Under the pieces are notes generated by a model. It saw nothing but the letters and a program-made list of their open reading frames with translations. It had not been told where the DNA came from and ran no database searches. The position numbers were made by a program, and so were the translations under genes. Below, piece after piece: positions 6,526-9,141 of a stretch of DNA of 9,141 nucleotides; positions within the stretch are counted from its first letter, which is position 1, and each line of letters starts with the position of its first letter. Origin of the DNA: Bacteroidales bacterium (lineage in GTDB: Bacteria; Bacteroidota; Bacteroidia; Bacteroidales; UBA7960); the NCBI GenBank assembly GCA_003557805.1, contig PWNY01000401.1, positions 1-9,141 of the forward strand, given 5' to 3'.

Positions 6526-6672
6526 TATCACAATATAACGAGCCTGGTGCTGTTCCCCCTGGCATCCCTTAAAATGTAAACACCAGGTGCAAGCCCGGTG
6601 GTACTGATCCTATTGGCTCCACTGCTGGTCATTAACGGCTCACCCATTGTATTGTAAACGGAAATTTCATCA
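6526..6672. repeat. 147-bp direct repeat, right copy (inside the T9SS-cargo gene)
   Basis: This copy forms the last 47 codons and stop of the intact T9SS gene. With the left copy at 4131-4277 it brackets the AbiE block. Recombination between the two would delete 2395 bp and still leave a complete T9SS gene end. Confidence 0.93.
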
Positions 6673-9141
6673 GGCGAGTTGGTGATTATTTCCCCACCGG
6701 CTGCCACGGGGTTTGGAAACACCTGCAAGCCCTCTGCGGCGGATTCGGGTAATTCTGTATTAAGAGTTTCTGTGCCCCTGGCCAGTGCAAAAAGCCCTAC
6801 ACTGTCAAAGCCCAGTGAAGATGAAATATACCCCGGCATATCTTCAGGGTATCCATCTCCCACGCTAATCCACTCATCATCCCTGAGCAGCGCAATGCAG
6901 ATCTTACCCTCAAGCTCCTCAAAGCCCTTGTAGGGGATCATTACCCTGCCCCACTCAACCTGGCTATCCTCACCATATGCTATTACACTATGGTAGCCGG
7001 CTCCTTCCACAAGTTTTTCTACATCTGCCGACAGGGGAAAGTTAGGTGCTGGTTCCCGGAAATACTCCGCGATATAGAGAACCGGCATATTATCGTCCCT
7101 TTCAAGACTGATGTATACCGGCCGGATACCCTCACCATCACCTATTATGAAGTCCATCCTTTTGCCATCGCCGCTATCGTAAATACCAAGGGGGCCTTTC
7201 ACATATGAGACTCCGTCATTGTTCACGCTTATTTCTGCAAAAGGCCCCAGCCTTGGCATACTGCCGTGTGAACTATAAACAAGGCCCCTGTCAATGTGCA
7301 GAAATCCGTCAACGGTAATATTTCCCTGACCTATCTCCAGCCCTGCAGGGTTGTCAACCTTGATGTTCTGCAGCATCCCCTGCCCATCATATGTGTGGTT
7401 CAGGATTTCCTGCCTCTTCTCTGATAAGAACCATATAATGCTCCTGTCTTCCTCAATCCTTTCTGGGGTGTCGACATCAATTATAAAATCTCCGTAAAGG
7501 TAAAACACCTTGTCCCTTAGCCTTACCGGCCTTTCTGACCGGCTCCTTATGCTCAAGTCTCCGGCAATTGATATAACATCACCTGCAAGTGCAAAATCCG
7601 GGCGGGCATCGCCGTCAACATCTATAAACAGGTCATTGAGCCGGATGGAGTTCAGCTCAAAATCATTCGTGCCACTGCCGGCAGTAAGCAGTATACTTCC
7701 AGTAAACTGGAATCTCCCGGCCTCACCCTTCAGCCTCAGGTCGTCATTCAGCCGAAGCTGCTGACCGCCATCACAAAAGGATGCATCACCATTTAATTCA
7801 ATCCTGAGGTTGTTTAAGGCAAAAATATCTGACTCCAGGCCAAGGTGGCCACCACTCTTTTCTATGTAAAAGTTATATGCCTCAATAATATTTCCCTCTT
7901 CAGAAAGTATAAGCTGATCACCATCACCGTTTATCACCATGTTAACATTGTGCGGGGCAAGGGTCTCAATACTGCCAGAATAGACAATATCCCCCATCAG
8001 GCTGAGATGGGAGGTGCTTTGGAAATTAACTGTTGCATCTTCAAGCCTGAAGGTATTCAGAACCGTATAACTTCCAGACATCTCCTTTATGCCTTTAGCA
8101 ACAAGCGAACCATATACCGCTGTGGGGATGACCACATGCTCCTGTTGCCCGAATACAATTTCCGACCCTGGTGCTATTAACTGAATATCAGGCAGGATAA
8201 TGTTTTCAAGCACAACTTCAGCTTTATCTGAAACATCAAGTATTCCAGAAAAGTGATATTCCGGGGGAATCCTGAAATAGAGCCCGTTGTTGCCTTTGCC
8301 TGCTATAAGCCGCGAACCCTCACCCGATATGGCCCAGTTGGCAGAGAGTTCAATACTGTCCCTGTTTGTTATCACGTAAATTGCAGCATCCTGTTCAAAT
8401 GAGGATGGGTTATCACCGCTGCCGTCCGGGTTACTGCCCCATGTTAAGAATTCATGTAACTTACCGGAGCTGTTGCTGTAGTAAATTGTCTCGTCTTCTA
8501 ATCTACTCCCCTTGATACTGATATTGTCAAAACGGTTGTTGCCAGAATCACCACAGGCATTATCCCCGCTGAAGAGTATCCTGAAGCGGACATTCTCATT
8601 GTCTTCAAGGGAACCCATACCCGAGAGGTCGAAAGAGAGGTGTTGCCAGCTCTCTTCTATTTCATAGTTTTCGGCAATTGCCTCATTAAGTTCAGGTGCA
8701 AGTTCCGACCAGGATTCTCCGGCATTTGCCGAAACGTATATGGATTGTATTTCAGCTCCATTCGGAGTTCGCCTTACGGCAAAATCAAGGGAGATATTTT
8801 CAAAACCGGTAGTGGGAGTATTAATAATAAGCTCCCTGTCGCATGAAGGGTTCCTCACCCTAAGGCAATAACCCGGGGGCTGACCGAAGTTCAGGTTCAT
8901 CCCTGATCCCTCCCGTGCCATATCCATATAGCCCTCTCCACTACCCCCATATATTATATAACCACTTTCCAGACGTGAAAAGTCAGACATAACCATTTCA
9001 ACGGGCCCGCTTCCGTCCAGGGTGTTAAAATGCCAGTAATGGACTATTTCCCTGTCATCTTCGGGGAGGAAGTTCGCCCTGTATACAGGACGCCCGGCAG
9101 GGTCTGCAAATATCACGGCTCCCTGGCCGGCCATCGTCCAT
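6528..9141 (-). CDS. Large secreted or surface protein with T9SS C-terminal sorting domain (5' end outside window)
   Basis: This is the 3' part of a gene whose frame is open to the right edge. The first Met inside, at 9132-9134, gives 868 residues and is probably internal, since no signal peptide is visible. Numbering is from that Met. Residues about 32-205 look like a jelly-roll/concanavalin-type beta-sandwich, starting HYWHFNTLDG and ending NRFDNISIKG. Residues about 210-630 are rich in short beta-strands and Gly/Asp/Asn turns with irregular repeats, as in beta-solenoid surface proteins. About 630-790 is another beta-rich region. Residues 803-868 are a type A T9SS sorting domain: VFPNPVAAGG, then ISVYNTMGE, LAPGVYILR and terminal RLVIL. 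By family knowledge this domain directs export across the outer membrane and is then cleaved. No catalytic signature was recognised, so the role (adhesin, matrix or polymer binding) is unknown. The final 47 codons are duplicated at 4131-4277. Confidence 0.85.
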   Translation of the reverse strand, partial: WTMAGQGAVIFADPAGRPVYRANFLPEDDREIVHYWHFNTLDGSGPVEMVMSDFSRLESGYIIYGGSGEGYMDMAREGSGMNLNFGQPPGYCLRVRNPSCDRELIINTPTTGFENISLDFAVRRTPNGAEIQSIYVSANAGESWSELAPELNEAIAENYEIEESWQHLSFDLSGMGSLEDNENVRFRILFSGDNACGDSGNNRFDNISIKGSRLEDETIYYSNSSGKLHEFLTWGSNPDGSGDNPSSFEQDAAIYVITNRDSIELSANWAISGEGSRLIAGKGNNGLYFRIPPEYHFSGILDVSDKAEVVLENIILPDIQLIAPGSEIVFGQQEHVVIPTAVYGSLVAKGIKEMSGSYTVLNTFRLEDATVNFQSTSHLSLMGDIVYSGSIETLAPHNVNMVINGDGDQLILSEEGNIIEAYNFYIEKSGGHLGLESDIFALNNLRIELNGDASFCDGGQQLRLNDDLRLKGEAGRFQFTGSILLTAGSGTNDFELNSIRLNDLFIDVDGDARPDFALAGDVISIAGDLSIRSRSERPVRLRDKVFYLYGDFIIDVDTPERIEEDRSIIWFLSEKRQEILNHTYDGQGMLQNIKVDNPAGLEIGQGNITVDGFLHIDRGLVYSSHGSMPRLGPFAEISVNNDGVSYVKGPLGIYDSGDGKRMDFIIGDGEGIRPVYISLERDDNMPVLYIAEYFREPAPNFPLSADVEKLVEGAGYHSVIAYGEDSQVEWGRVMIPYKGFEELEGKICIALLRDDEWISVGDGYPEDMPGYISSSLGFDSVGLFALARGTETLNTELPESAAEGLQVFPNPVAAGGEIITNSPDEISVYNTMGEPLMTSSGANRISTTGLAPGVYILRDARGNSTRLVIL

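Larger units (their letters stand above)
4131..6672. mobile_element. Putative AbiE defence island bounded by 147-bp direct repeats
   Basis: The unit is orphan gene end, 331 nt without a gene, AbiEii, AbiEi with promoter and operator, about 160 nt of spacer, then the second repeat within the T9SS gene. It is AT-richer than its flanks: in hand-counted 60-nt samples, 5161-5220 has 18 G+C, whereas 3241-3300 has 37 and 7561-7620 has 32. The layout resembles elements that insert at a gene 3' end and leave a displaced end fragment. No integrase, transposase or relaxase lies inside, so it would have moved passively, by homologous recombination, or with enzymes supplied elsewhere. Calling it a mobile unit is inference. 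The repeat and the composition contrast are seen directly. Confidence 0.45.

Overview
The window looks like chromosomal DNA of a member of the Bacteroidota, probably a Bacteroidales/Marinilabiliales-type environmental bacterium. Three things point there: the transketolase has the form typical of that phylum; a large surface protein ends in a type IX secretion (T9SS, Por) sorting domain, a secretion system restricted to Bacteroidota; and two promoters match the Bacteroidota primary-sigma consensus (TTTG, 19-21 nt, TAnnTTTG) rather than the E. coli -35/-10 pattern. No rRNA, tRNA, CRISPR array, integrase or transposase gene was seen.

Layout. At 29-952 (+) lies a NYN-domain (PIN-like) nuclease fused to a C-terminal cold-shock domain. 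It converges, with 3 nt between stop codons, on a PfkB-family sugar kinase at 956-1879 (-). That gene is divergent, across 174 nt, from a complete transketolase at 2054-4090 (+). From 6528 to the right edge (-) runs the 3' part of a large secreted protein with a T9SS sorting domain; its 5' end lies outside the window.

Between transketolase and the T9SS gene sits an AT-richer block holding a two-gene AbiE-type (type IV) toxin-antitoxin or abortive-infection module. A DUF6088/AbiEi-like winged-helix antitoxin (5550-6275, -) is followed, through an ATGA stop/start overlap, by an AbiEii nucleotidyltransferase toxin (4609-5553, -). Upstream of the antitoxin is a consensus promoter, TTTG-N19-TATATTTG, with an inverted repeat TGTCCAG-N16-CTGGACA over the expected transcription start. 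This is a natural candidate operator for autoregulation by the antitoxin.

The most interesting feature is structural. The AbiE block is bracketed by a 147-bp direct repeat (4131-4277 and 6526-6672; 142/147 identical by hand alignment). The right copy is the functional 3' end of the T9SS gene: 47 C-terminal codons plus the stop. The left copy is an orphan gene end lying 40 nt past the transketolase stop. Four of the five differences are silent third-position changes. The arrangement looks like a defence island that entered at the 3' end of a T9SS-cargo gene and either supplied a replacement gene end or duplicated it. Recombination between the copies would remove the module and leave an intact T9SS gene convergent with transketolase.

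The transketolase (non-oxidative pentose phosphate pathway) and the sugar kinase form a plausible central sugar metabolism pair. The AbiE pair is a separate, probably acquired, unit.
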